64,000 bases of DNA from Trichoplax adhaerens. Its lineage: Eukaryota; Placozoa; Uniplacotomia; Trichoplacea; Trichoplacidae. The notes under the pieces were generated by a model. That model ran no database searches, was not told the DNA's origin, and worked only from the letters and a program-made list of their open reading frames with translations. The stretch covers positions 418,695 to 482,694 of the forward strand of contig NW_002060947.1 of the NCBI RefSeq assembly GCF_000150275.1, read 5' to 3'. Below are positions 1 through 12,275 of this stretch, piece after piece. The stretch's first letter is position 1. Each line of letters begins with the position of its first letter. Made by a program: the position numbers and the translations under genes.

Positions 1-552
1 CAAAGAAAAGGATAAACTGCACCAAATCGATATTTTGCATGTTTAGATACTGCCCAAACTGTTTCAATATATGAAACAGCTCGGCATTGCCATACTTTAT
101 TCGCTATAAATATATTGTCCATTAAAATGCAGTCCAATAAACCAGCTCAGTATATTCAAATAGTGGTAGTTAAATATAAACTTTTAACTATTATCAAAGT
201 TGACCATTTCACTCTTTAGCAAATAAATATATATAAAAATTCTTCTTTAATAAACTATTAACTGTAAGCTTAAAAAGGTTAACTCGTTACAGTTTACCTA
301 CAATTATATATAATTATTGGTTATTACTCTTTATACGCAGTAATTAAACTCGTCACCTAAAGTTTCTGACTTTAGCTTAGTGTAGAAAATAATGCAGTTA
401 AGCTTAATATACTGTATACCCGTATTGATTCAAATCATTCTTAGATACAGTTACACCTAATATACTTCATACATGTATATTTATATGAAACATATAATTA
501 TATATTTATACGCATATATGTACAATTGCTTAAACCATGATTATCAAGTTAC
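1..552. other. AT-rich left edge, no gene recognised
   Basis: No convincing exon is visible. The APAF1-like gene on the minus strand has a good splice donor at its last recognised exon (553), so further exons, possibly a WD40 or other C-terminal repeat region, probably lie to the left of the window. This is inferred from the APAF1 family architecture. Confidence 0.4.
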
Positions 553-3199
553 CTTTGCTTGAAAGTAAGTTTCACAACATTTCATATCTAGATAGATACT
601 CGAAACGGCTCTTGTAGCTCTTAGTTTAGTTTCTGTCCATTCAATGTCATCTATTAGTCTTACTAAGGTATCGGTAGCTTTAGCATCTATTATATGTTCG
701 ATGATATAATGATAGAAGTAGCCATCATCTTTATGTTGATTCCATAAGCTACCATACTTCCAATAACAGCTGTCAATAAGTTTAGCGTGCAAATTTATTT
801 TATGATCACAGATATCAGGACCTCGTTCACATTTATTGTATTGCATTCGCAGAAAATCGACAACAGCAGCGTTGATCTGGCAAAAATATCTACAGTATGA
901 AACCGAAATTTTGAGAATTATTTATCTCAACGATACCTTAACAGAAAGGACTTGCTTCTTATAATAGCATCGTACTAAAAATATTTACTTTTATTTTATA
1001 ATCACTACTTCAAAGCAACAATCATGTACATATAATAAATTATCTCTACCTGAATAATTAGAATTATAACTTTATTCATTTAAAATTAATTATGTAGCTA
1101 CCTCTCTTGGTAATTCTTATGTACAGTAAGTAAATATCGCCCTTCTAGTTCTTTTAGTATAGCCAATGTATTGCAAAAAGATTTTCTCCATAGCAACATA
1201 ATCATGGTCACAGGAATTCTGACGCATTTAAATATGCTTAGATCAAATAGCCTTTGCTTAAAATTACTATCTAAACAGTCAACAGTCATCATAATTACTG
1301 TTTGAACATTAGACATTAAATTTCTTTTTTTATTTATGACTAGCCTATTGTATTCTATCATTTTTAACGCTTTGAAGCTTCTATTTATGTCGTCAAGATA
1401 TGAACTAGAAATTAACGTAACATTTAATGGTAAAACGCAGGAAACATCAATTAAGTCTCCAGTTACTTACTCAGTGATTGTAGTTTTCGATTTATTTTTA
1501 TCTAATAAGCGTAGAAACTGTGCAATATCATCAAATTTCCAAGCAGCCTAAATAGTGTTGTTGTTGATTGTTATTAGAATGCGAGAAGAAAATATTTATT
1601 TAATTATTTTAAAATGAAGGTTACCTGTACCATAATTTGATGGAAAGAATCGTCAATTGGACCATCCAAATTGTGTGTAGTCACAACTGCTTTATCAGCA
1701 AATGTAAAATAATCCATAAATGAGAGATTTCGAACATCGTCAAATATAAAAAGAGGACAAGCTCCCTTTATATTATCTGTTGCGCAAATAAATGTAAGTT
1801 TTAGTATTAATGCACTTTTTACTGATTTAGTATATTAATTTTCTGTTATGCGAATATCTCAAAAATGTTGCTAATATGTCTTGAAGTTTGAAAGTGACAT
1901 TATCTGTATTACCATGTAGATAGTATTGAATGCAATCTACCACTTCTATTAGATCAGTAGGTGACTGCGTGATAGCAATTCCGGCATTTAATCGATGGTA
2001 CAAACTCAAAAGTTTTTGTAACAGTCTATCTTCATTGATGTCGACTAAGTTAAAGTATATTAATAAACATCGTTAATTAATTAGTATCCAAATACTGTAC
2101 TTATCATTACATGTTATTTTTATGTTTCAAGGTTAATAAGACATATTTCTAGGAACAATCCTAATGAATTCATAAACCTTTAGCGCTTTTATAGTCTAGT
2201 ACTAACGGTTAATAATTAATTGATATACCGTTTCTGCCATCAGGCCATTATATTATCTTTAAATTACTGATATCAACCCAGTAAATACCATCAGGGTTGA
2301 AACAACCTTCTTCCTGGACAACTTTTCTAATTGCTTGGCTTAAAGCTATCGTCTTACCACAGCCAGCTGTACCACGAACTATAATTTTACCACTTTTTCC
2401 ATGAATCATTTTCAAATTAGAAGCTATGGCATTCACGGAATCAATGACGTAGATGTAACGATGAATTGGAACCTCCATTACATCACGAAGTAAGTCTATA
2501 ATTTTAATAACCTGAGGTTTAGTTAAAAATCATAAACTACCAAATTTTACTAAGAATTGGTCGATTTTTAGCAAAATATGCTATTAAAAACTAGGTGATA
2601 AGATGCAGCACCTATTTTAATCCTTCTAACTCTACACATGATACAAATTGCTAACGTCAAGTGTTGGCTGATCCTAAACTATGTTATGAAATTCCACATG
2701 GAAAGATCAAATATTTGCAAACGCAATGAATTATAGTATTTTATGAATAACATATTTACTGTATCTATTTTGAAACGAATAGGGCATTTATAGAAAGTAC
2801 GTTATCGATCGGTTTACTGTCTATACGCGCACGACGAATTGTTCAATAAGTCTTTGCTATGAAATTGATCCTACAGTTATGCATATAGGTGTAGCTAACA
2901 ATACCTCGTGCAAGCAGATCTAATTTTAATCCAAATGCTTGAACTGCTTGTTCAGGATGATTTCTAATTATGCTACAAAGTATGTAGAAAGTGAAATGAT
3001 TGCAATGATGGATCAGGACTTGGATAAATTTTTTACTCATATCTTCTCTGGTTGGCATCTTTTTAATTTGAGCGATAACATTATCATCCATTAGAGATCG
3101 AGATCTTAATTCAATAAGAATATCAGAAATGGGAACTAAGGCCACAAACTCGGCAAATAATTGCTTTAAAGCGGATTTAATCTTCAAATCTGTTATCAT
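553..3199 (-). CDS. APAF1-like CARD + NB-ARC protein, partial
   Basis: Apoptosome-type adaptor: the CARD recruits a caspase and the NB-ARC is a nucleotide-driven oligomerisation switch. Seven exons were joined with consistent phase: 2905-3199, 2268-2495, 1913-2044, 1625-1776, 1471-1547, 1102-1323, 553-889. Exon 1 encodes a helical CARD beginning MITDLKIKSALKQLF. Exon 2 has the P-loop GTAGCGKT followed by EEGCFNPDGIYWVDI, closely like APAF1. Exon 4 has Walker B PLFIFDDV and a sensor-like VVTTHN. Exons 6 and 7 resemble the winged-helix/helical region of APAF1 (for example RYFCQINAAVVDFLRMQYN). The segment that normally carries the ARC1 GxP motif is not found between exons 4 and 5. The start could lie further upstream at 3283 in the same frame, or be spliced. 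The C-terminus is missing at the left edge. I am confident of the family, less so of exact orthology, because placozoans have several APAF1-like genes. Confidence 0.85.
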
Positions 3200-6100
3200 A
3201 ATGCCTAAGTAGAATGTGGAATAAGAAAATAAACAAATATGCATCATTGCGTTAGGTGACTTTCTTGTTATCCCTACTGGCATTTATTGAATAATCTCGA
3301 GCTAGGTTATTTGAATTTATATTTTTTTAAGGAGCTCATTCTGGTTTAAATTTGAACAGTTTAAATAAGAAAGAAAGTTGTTTGTTTTAGAATAGTGTAA
3401 AGACCAAGGTGTACCCTTCGTTATATTTTATAAAGACTGGTTTAAGCAGAATTAATTACTAATATCATCGACTCTGTCCTGTATTTTAACATCTCTAGGC
3501 TAGTAAAAGTGTTCTAACTAAATTTGATACCATTGATGTTTGAATAAGAGTAATAAGGTTAACACTATATTCACATATCAATCGATTAATAATAAATCCT
3601 AAATCAATAATTTAGTAATTTTTGATAGCCACAATAAAATGTGGAGATATAAAAACAAAATTAGCTATTATAGATTCGAGCACTTACAGACTTAAGCTGT
3701 ATAAAAAAGGATAATGTAAATTTTTTTATGTCTAATCTTTTTCAGCCCAGATCTTTATTTTATCCTAAATAACTAACTACTTGATCGAATTAATGCCTTT
3801 TTACACGAGTTTAAATCCAAATAGATAACATAGAGTAGCTGTACAGTCTATATATAATCTCAAGCTCTAGTTTTTTCGATGCAATCTAAAGACTGTACAT
3901 AATAGATTCATTTTATCTACTTACTTCCTGTAGGAAATTTTTACATTCATCTTTATTACCTACATAAAGCGCACAGTAATCCATAGAAATTAAGCTAGCG
4001 ATATGCCGTTAACTAATCAAAGCAAATCCCGGAACAGGAACTAAACGGAAAGTAACAAGATTACATATATTTTGTAAGACAGGGAAGCATGTTATTATTA
4101 ACAGTATAGATGAAATTATAAAGTAGCTCTGTGGTCTAAAGTGATCTAGATAGATGGACAAAAATCCTAATTTCCACTAAAAGTCTAAGTAATCTAGGTA
4201 ATATTGTTCACGACTAAAGGGGAGCTAGTCATCAAAATCTAGTTCACATCATTGAGTTAATGCATTTCACAGTAGTGAAATGCTATGAAATCTAAATGGT
4301 TATTAATACAGCAATTATATCATTACTAAAATATGCACTTATGTAGGTTTTATTATAATGTTGCTACCGTATTTACTGCAATAATTGATGTTCTAATAAT
4401 TGAAGATAATTAGTATCATCAGCTACGGAAATAGCTATCAAGTTTCTATTATACCTGTTACAATAAGAACAACAGGAACAAGTTTAAACAGTGTTCGAGT
4501 ACTGTATTTTATTGTCCTTAAAAGGATATTTAATAAATGATCAAACGTGACCTAAACATCCATTTAAAACGAACTCTGACCTAATGTTATCACTTTAAAT
4601 ACATACACGAGTAGTAAGCGCTTTAGAATTAATATTCTTGTAATGAAATAGAAGAAAATATTACATTAAATTTTTGTAAAGGCCTTATTGATCGCAACAG
4701 AATGTGATTCTTACAATTTTATTAATAAAATTACTCTATCCACATTATTCATGATTGTAGATAACAACCCGTTCAATTGAACGGGTTGTGTGAATTTGCT
4801 GATGTTTTCAGCTAGCTGTATACACCGTGCCAGGTACCTTATATTTCCGAAATGTATTCTGACTCATTCTTCGCATTCTTATCGATATCTTTAATTACAT
4901 TCGCCATAACGGTAGTAATGTCTACAGATCTTAAGTTAAAACCGCAATGACTTACTCCTATTTTTACCTATAACTTGAGGGCAATAATATTGGATTACTT
5001 AATTCCAGTAGGCTTGCTGTTGAGAGTAAACAAAGAGTAAAAAGTATTAAGAAGAAAACTTTATATCATTATCTGCAGGTAGCTAATCATTTATAAATCA
5101 TCCATTACACTGCATTATCTGCTGCCAGAAAAGTAATTGAAGTAATTAGTGAAAACTCAATTATTAGCGTCTGTTATTGCGCTGCTGCACAAAGGAATGG
5201 AAAACTTCCTATTTCGTCCCCTTCATTTTCTGTAAAATGCTATGATCATTAGCAATACGGAGACAAAGTTACCTATGTCAACTAATTATTTTGTATGCCT
5301 TATTTCAACTGGATATAAGATCATTCATGATTAACTTGTCGGTAACAAAATTATTTTTAACTTATTATGGCAGTAGTCCATATCATAAATTGGAAATATC
5401 TAGTCATTATTTGTATTTCTATAGTTTGCTAACTACAAATATCTCTCATCTAATCTAGATACTTATAGATAAATATATTACTTGTCACAAACTTAACTTG
5501 CGAACTACTACCCTAAACTAGTAAATTACTTATTCCTATCTCCACAACACTTGAAAGTCTACTGTGTGGTAGCCCTATACTACTTGCCGTTACACAGGGA
5601 TAAGACTGTTCTGAGTGTTTAGTATAGTTTTATTAATAGAGTAGCCGAAACGCTATCTAATCATGAACTGAGTGAGCATTCGCTCCTCCTTTTATACCCT
5701 ACCAACAAACTTGTGTTGCACACATATGGTAGTAATTTAGCAACATAACATTTATACGGTTCATATAGGGAAACAAACCTCAATAAAGTATATGGTTTTA
5801 CTATAAATACAACTAGTAAACAACTTTCATTGGCAATAACTAATAAATAGCCAATTAGACGAACGAGGCTCAGCATGCTACTCGCACGTTACTCGCACTT
5901 CGCGGCGGGGGCCACGTCCAGCTGAAAGACAACATATTAGCATTTAATGAAATTAAATTTAATTCTTACAAATAAAACTACTTTCATCATAAATTAACAC
6001 GAATCTTTAGCTTAGTTCAGAAGAGTTTCATTACTTAAAATATTATTAATTCCCGTATATAACTTGATAGATTCTAGCTTAAGCAAAAAGTAATTTTCCA

Positions 6101-6820
6101 TCCTAGTACACTCAATATACTATTGCAACTCTCTCTATATTGTGCTAGTATTATATTAAAAATAGTATCAGTGCATACAGAAGCTTACAATTTATTGTGC
6201 AATTCATTAAACGTAATCTTGCGCTAATTGGGGCTGCATTCCAGACAATGTAACTTATGGTCTAAATCCTTTTGGGGGCCCGTCTTATTGTTTCACAAAA
6301 AAATATCCGTTTGATAATTAATCGATACAGGCCACGCTTTTGCTGCTGAACTCTGAATAAAGTATTAAATACTATAGCATCACTAAGATCAAATTAAAGT
6401 CTTTTCGAAATTGATACGATAGTAAAGTAAACCACTTATCCTAAATAAGATTTAAGATTTATTACCGTCAACATGTGACGTACGCATACTATTGTCTGAT
6501 AGCGACATCTTAGAATTTATATAATTTATTCATTTTTATTATATAAAGTTGCGGTTGAAAAAATATTACTACTCAACATTATCGTCATTTTTTACTTTCT
6601 TACCATTTTCAACCTTTACAGCAACTTCTATCTAATTGTTAGTTGTTAGGTTGGATCCTACTATTCCAGAAATTCGAATAATTTGGTGATATAACTTTGA
6701 CACAGGCGTAAGCAGATGATATATTTTTTTTTTTTCGCTACTTGAACTTCCAATGCATTTAATAGGTTTTACTCATATTTTTATTTTTTACTGGCCTAGA
6801 TTAGCAATTTTACAGGCGAG
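3200..6820. other. intergenic, 3.6 kb, no gene recognised
   Basis: AT-rich with no ORF that looks coding. It contains a perfect 26-bp palindrome (listed separately) and a short GC-rich patch near 5895-5925 that stands out from its surroundings. The APAF1-like gene starts to its left on the minus strand and a methyltransferase starts to its right on the plus strand, so it should hold promoters for both. Confidence 0.4.
4764..4789. repeat. perfect 26-bp palindrome
   Basis: The 13-base arm ACAACCCGTTCAA is followed immediately by its exact reverse complement, with no spacer. It lies in otherwise AT-rich noncoding DNA. It could be a dimeric protein-binding site or a cruciform-forming sequence; nothing else in the window repeats it. 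Confidence 0.8.
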
Positions 6821-7957
6821 ATGAGTGGCAATTTAAATATCAAAGAGTTTAATTACGATCAAAGTTACTCGGCTTTTGAGCGCCAAAGTAATGATTCACA
6901 ACTAACATCACACGGACTGGAAACTTTTCTGAAAGCGCTGCGGCAGAGATCGATTATATTTAATGGAAATCAACCGGTAAAAGTCTCAGAAATTGCTTGT
7001 GGCCCTGCCGTTAGAACGGTTAATTACTTCAAAAATATGGACTTTTCTCCAGGTTTTGATATCAGAGCAACGGATTTTAATGAGAAATTTACTGGTAAAA
7101 ATGGATTTGACTATGATTCTTCTACATGCAGTGAAGAAAAATTAGCAGCCGTTGTCGATGATAGTAGTAACGAGGAGGTAGGGTTAATCGTAAAAACATT
7201 TTTTGATGCTATAAAAAATCGAGTCTTACCGCTAAAGTCATTCTCAGTCAAAAGAGGAAACGCCTTCGATGATAACTTACTCGAACTTCTAGCCAAGAAT
7301 GGCTTATCCATTGAAACTGAAAGGAACACATTTTCTTTGGTTATTGCAAGCCATTGCCTTTATTACGTATTAAATGAGAAAGTACCTGAGGTTTCCTTTC
7401 AAAAATTCTTCAACTCTTTAACTTCAGATCTTTTAGCTAAAAATGGAATAGCTATATTATGTCACAGTATGTTAAAACCAAAGAGTCACATAGCATTGGA
7501 AACTAAGTATGATTTTCATAAAATCAAAAATGTCTGCCCTACCCCAGAAGAATATCAAAAATATTCCATAGATGCTGTTATCGAAAGACATTGTCAAATA
7601 AATGATCTTCCATATTATAAAATGGAAGTAAATACCAGTGTTTGCTATACCGATGCCTTCTTTAATCAGCAAGATATCTTTAAAGATATCCATCGATATA
7701 ATGAGCTTGATGATGACGCTTTAGATAATCTTCTGCGTTTACTATTTATTGCTCGTCGATCTGCCATGGATTTATATCAAGATCAATCATGTTTTGGACT
7801 TAATAGCTTAGTAGACGAGGTTGTAAGCATTGCTAAAGAAGATAGATGCCTACGTGATTACGATCGAATATATCTCGTACTAAGTCAGCATGCTACTCAA
7901 GAATTTAGGGACCAAATCAAATCTCTTGTCGAAGATTTGAATAGCACTGCACCATAG
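6821..7957 (+). CDS. HNMT-like SAM-dependent methyltransferase, copy 1
   Basis: A 378-aa intronless ORF, one of four paralogues in the window. Fold features of a class I methyltransferase are visible: the motif I region SEIACGPAVRT at residues 56-66, an acidic strand-2 loop DIRATDFN around residue 81, a motif IV-like ASHCLYYVLNE, and a later KNGIAILCHS strand. The HCLYYV pattern resembles histamine N-methyltransferase; the acceptor substrate is unknown. In motif I the third glycine is replaced (GPAVR where the paralogues have GPGNR or GPGER), which may weaken SAM binding. The start is the ATG after a TTACAG, which looks like a 5'-UTR intron acceptor. The stop TAG is followed at once by a donor-like GTAAAG, so a 3'-UTR intron is possible. 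No intron interrupts the CDS, unlike most neighbouring genes. Confidence 0.8.
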   Translation: MSGNLNIKEFNYDQSYSAFERQSNDSQLTSHGLETFLKALRQRSIIFNGNQPVKVSEIACGPAVRTVNYFKNMDFSPGFDIRATDFNEKFTGKNGFDYDSSTCSEEKLAAVVDDSSNEEVGLIVKTFFDAIKNRVLPLKSFSVKRGNAFDDNLLELLAKNGLSIETERNTFSLVIASHCLYYVLNEKVPEVSFQKFFNSLTSDLLAKNGIAILCHSMLKPKSHIALETKYDFHKIKNVCPTPEEYQKYSIDAVIERHCQINDLPYYKMEVNTSVCYTDAFFNQQDIFKDIHRYNELDDDALDNLLRLLFIARRSAMDLYQDQSCFGLNSLVDEVVSIAKEDRCLRDYDRIYLVLSQHATQEFRDQIKSLVEDLNSTAP

Positions 7958-10074
7958 GTAAAGAGAAGCTAAAATAACGTTTGCAGAATGCTTTTTTTGT
8001 TAGTCTTTTTAATTATACTAATTTAAATCATACAGATAGCAATGGTCTATAATTTTATTGCTTACAGCTTAGTCATAAAAAATTTTATTACTTTTCACAT
8101 TTAGTAAGCGATTAGGTCTTTGAAATTTTTTCAGGAGTAAAGCATGTATTAGTGTGGCAATTTATGAATAAGTCGCTTGATTTGTTTAAGAAGCAAGCTC
8201 ACTTAGCTACCCCTAATTTAATAGCATCTTGCAGTGTGTTTCGAATTGTTTACAGCAATGAATATTTTCATCCACAGCATGTTCAAATTCTTCAAGGCTT
8301 TACAGAATTAGCACTAACGGTATATAATTACGCCCGGCAAAAAAAGGCCATCTTTTAATTAGCGGATCAGATATTTTGAGAAGTATGCCATAAAGATTTC
8401 TTACGTGTAGCTTTCTATTTGCCATTCTTGCCATTCTTTTATCGACTGTACATTTTTTAATTACAGTTGCTGTAGCTTTTGCGTAATCAAATCAAGACTT
8501 ATTTTAGTTACATTAGACTGAAATTATTACGCAAAGTATTATACAAAGTATGTCGCATTGACAGACATAGATTCAGTCACCATTTTCAGCTACTATGTTG
8601 AAATAACTTTAGGCATAAGCATGAATAATAAATAAATATATTCAATTATAACTCACGATGACAAGTTATTACTTAAATTATTCGATTAGAAGTGTTAAGA
8701 ATCGACTGAAGCATATCATGATTAAAGTCCATAAGTACGTTTATGGTTAGTTTCATGTTTTATTTTAATCCTTAGTTATCGCAGCATATTCTTAGCCAAT
8801 CTTAGCTTGCTTTATGTCCGTGAAACCAAGTGATGGGATAAAAAGTACTGGGTATGCATGATAATTGTAGTTGAAGAAGAGCAGTAGTATATGAGTATTG
8901 ACAGATAATTACAACTTTATTTATTAATTACATACCAAAACAGTCTATGTCATAAACAATTACTTGAACTAGAAATTGTAAAAGTATACCAAGAGTTCAA
9001 TCTTAGGATTGGCTGTATTTCATAAAAAAGTTTCTCAATATATGCCTGTGGCATTGAAGATGGAGTTTCATGTATCATAACGAAACAGCAAGTGATAGTT
9101 CGTACTAAACTTGACGTGTTAAATTTAATCAAGCTAAATAGTGATACTGTAACAAAATTAAAACTACCACTAAGAAACTATTCATTTACTATCATTTCAT
9201 GATATTAAACTAAACCCTAATTATTGCTAAAGATTTCGGATAGGGTTAACTCAAATTATATTACCTCCGTGATGCCGGCTGTAATATCTTAAATACGTAC
9301 AATATAAAGTACTGCAATATGGTCTAGTAATGCAGTAGTTGTACAGTCCAATTGCGGAGAGTAGAATTAATCGTCGTTGTAAAAGATTGTTCATTTTTTG
9401 ATTCTTAGTCTCCTCATTTTTACTGTCTGCTACACATTATTCTAGCTACATAATTAATGGTTACTGTCTTCGCAAAGTGGAATGGCGGTAGAACAATACG
9501 TTATCATGTAACATATTCCATCAACTACCAGATTACATGCTTATACGCGTACACAAGTATATTATACGAGTATATCCTTTCCAAAGGCTCGACTTGCTCT
9601 GTACTCTAATCTTCAGACTTGTTTACCTTCGTTTTCAAATAAGTAGAAGACATTATCTTTTGGATATTTCGAGGATGCTATTGTATCTGAAACATTACAG
9701 CTATTTACCATATTGTCTATAGTTTGCATTGTGTAATTTTATTGCCTCCGGCTTTTATGGTAATCAGCCCCTTGAGGTAAATTCAATGATTTGTGGTGTA
9801 AGACACAGGGTGGAGTAATAAACAGCCCTATTGATCTAATTATTGAATTATATTATAATATTTTGATATTAAAAACTGAATATGCTGTTTCCATAATTCA
9901 AGAACTTTAAGATAATGTAATATGCTTGGTTTTTCCAACGCAGATAGCAAGGGGATGACGTCTTTATCTTCGTAATCATCATCTGTATTTGCCCTGATCA
10001 GAATGCAACTTCAACTATTTCAATAACTTCAATTTACAGTTACTTACACACTCGTATGCTATGTTAAGGTTGGG
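7958..10074. other. spacer between methyltransferase copies 1 and 2
   Basis: AT-rich, with no recognised gene. The only exon-like item is the ORF ending at 8358, listed separately. No copy of the methyltransferase flanks or other strong repeat was seen here. Confidence 0.35.
8135..8358 (+). CDS. possible terminal exon, unknown product
   Basis: An open frame runs from a good acceptor (pyrimidine-rich tract ending TTTTTTCAG) to a TAA, encoding about 74 residues starting VKHVLVWQFMNKSLDLFKKQ. It is amphipathic and protein-like but I recognise no family. It sits 180 bases after the stop of methyltransferase copy 1, whose stop is followed by GTAAAG, so it may simply be a 3'-UTR exon of that transcript. 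A chance ORF cannot be excluded. Confidence 0.25.
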
Positions 10075-11214
10075 ATGGCCTCTAAAATTGAGATAGAAAA
10101 GTACAATTTTGATCAAAGTCTATTAGCATTTGAACGTAAAAGTAATGCTCCTGAAATAATATGCCGGGTGGTACAATCATTTTTAAAAGGACTACAACAA
10201 AATTCGATAGTGTTTTACGGCGATCAAACGATTAAAATAGCGGAAATTGCTTGCGGGCCCGGCAATCGAACGATTGGCTACTTTAAAGGCATCGATTTTC
10301 AACCAGGCTATGACATTAGAGCAACTGATATCAATGCTACATTCACCGGTGAAAATGGCTTTAACTTTTCATCTTGCAAAGGCAGTGAAGACACTAATGC
10401 TGCATCTATACTAGGCAAGAACGAAAAAAATCTAGGGTTAACAGTCAAAGCCTACTTACAGGCTATTACGACTCAAAGTATGCCGTTAAAGACGTTCTCG
10501 ATTAAAAGAGGAAATGCCTTCCTCGAGAATCCACTCCATTTACTTGTTAGCAGAAGTGATGATATTCAGTCTGAAAGAAGTACATTTTCCTTGGTAAATA
10601 TTTTCCATTGCTTGTATTATGTATTTAACGAGAAGGAACCTGAGGAAGCTTTTCAACGGTTTTTTCATTCTTTAAAACACGATATTTTAGCTGACAACGG
10701 CGTAGCGCTATTTTGTCATAGTACACTCAAGCCAAATAGTCATATAGCATTAGAATACAAATATGCATTTCAATCAATACACGATATCCATCCTACTACA
10801 CAAGAATATGAAAAGTATTCGTTAGATCATATCATCGAAAAAAATTGTCAACAAAATAATCTGCCTTGTTATAAAGTGGAATTTCTTACAAAAGTTCACT
10901 TTACTCAAGCTTTATTCGATCAACAAGATATTATTCGAGATATTTATCGATATGACGAGCTCGATGAAAATGCAATCGATGACATTCATCGATTGCTATT
11001 TATAGCCCGTCGATCACCAATGGAATTATATAAGGATAAATCTGATATTGGTCTCAATCATTTATTGGATACAGTCCAGGCTATCGTTCGAAATGACGGA
11101 GGTATCCTCGAACACAATGCTCTTCAAGTAGTTCTGAGCCAAAATGCAAGTCAGCAGCAGAAGCAAGCGGTAGAATGCTTGCTTGAGCGATTAAATACTA
11201 CGCCAATGCAATAA
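10075..11214 (+). CDS. HNMT-like SAM-dependent methyltransferase, copy 2
   Basis: A 379-aa intronless ORF, clearly paralogous over its whole length to the copy ending 2.1 kb upstream on the same strand. Motif I is intact: AEIACGPGNRTIGYF at residues 56-70, followed by the acidic DIRATDIN loop near residue 81 and NIFHCLYYVFNE around residue 176. These features indicate a Rossmann-fold methyltransferase using S-adenosylmethionine, with HNMT-like character in the motif IV region; the small-molecule acceptor is not predictable. Two AATAAA hexamers overlap or follow the stop (11210-11220). No signal peptide or membrane segment is seen, so it is probably cytosolic. Confidence 0.85.
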   Translation: MASKIEIEKYNFDQSLLAFERKSNAPEIICRVVQSFLKGLQQNSIVFYGDQTIKIAEIACGPGNRTIGYFKGIDFQPGYDIRATDINATFTGENGFNFSSCKGSEDTNAASILGKNEKNLGLTVKAYLQAITTQSMPLKTFSIKRGNAFLENPLHLLVSRSDDIQSERSTFSLVNIFHCLYYVFNEKEPEEAFQRFFHSLKHDILADNGVALFCHSTLKPNSHIALEYKYAFQSIHDIHPTTQEYEKYSLDHIIEKNCQQNNLPCYKVEFLTKVHFTQALFDQQDIIRDIYRYDELDENAIDDIHRLLFIARRSPMELYKDKSDIGLNHLLDTVQAIVRNDGGILEHNALQVVLSQNASQQQKQAVECLLERLNTTPMQ

Positions 11215-12275
11215 AATAAATTTCTATTAATGGATCGATGGATAGGTTATGAACATGGCGGAAGCTAAAACAAAATTAGTTGATTCAAAGGTGGCTTGAT
11301 TGACCAAAGATATTTCGCCTGATACCATTGAATATATACTTGTATGTCGCGTATGCGTATTCATGAATAAGAAAACTCTCTTTTCTGAAAACAGAATCCG
11401 TATCATGATTTTAGTTAACTTTCGTTAATTCGGTCTGTACATATCATATCTGAATAATCCATTAATTATCGTGAAAATTTATTGTACGTTATACCTGAAT
11501 TGGTGTGAAGACTACGTTACTTTCAAAGAAACCGATAATTTTATATCAATAAAGCTTCATAAATCAAGTTGCGTGTTCTCGGAACTGCTAGTTAAAAATG
11601 GGGATTAGTAACGACTACAAACTGTTCTTATAGCAATTAAATACTACCAGTCTGGCGTAAGGTATGCCCACCCCCAACATCTACTTACAGTACTACTCTA
11701 AATACTGACAATCTCCTCTCGTCAGAAGCAACAGTAGTGCCACTAGCCTTGTTGAGATACAGTAATTAATCATTAGAAAGACCCAACCTATAGATCCATC
11801 AATATCCCAAGTTATTTAATTCAAATTAGAAGTTACCAACGAGTCACTGAAGATAAAAGTAAAACTAAAGCCGATATGCTACCCACGAGCAAGAAGAATC
11901 AATCAAATACTCAACTCTATTCTAGCGTTCTCTCTATCTAGCTTAACTTCTACAGCCTTAAATGCCGCCTATTATATGCAGTCATGCACGTGCAGATTGG
12001 ATAGTTGAATATTTCACTAAGAAAGCAAGAGTAATTTGATGAACTTCTCCCATGTTAGCCTGAAATATCGCCCATTAATGCTGTATAGTACTGTATATGA
12101 AGTCATTCATACATGTTGCAGATTGTATACTCTTAAATATGATTGATCAATACACAATTATTAATTGACATAGAGTAACATGGAGTAGTCAATATACCAT
12201 ATGAAAATATCGAAATCTTGATAATGAACACTAGCGTTTAGTCAAAACATTAGCAATAAATACCTTAACATGAAC
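11215..12275. other. intergenic, no gene recognised
   Basis: AT-rich spacer between methyltransferase copy 2 and the repeat array upstream of POLRMT. No coding exon is supported. Confidence 0.35.

Noticed and set aside
1336-1551. 71-aa plus-strand ORF
   Set aside because: It overlaps the APAF1-like exon 1471-1547 on the opposite strand, and that exon fits the phase chain of the minus-strand gene.
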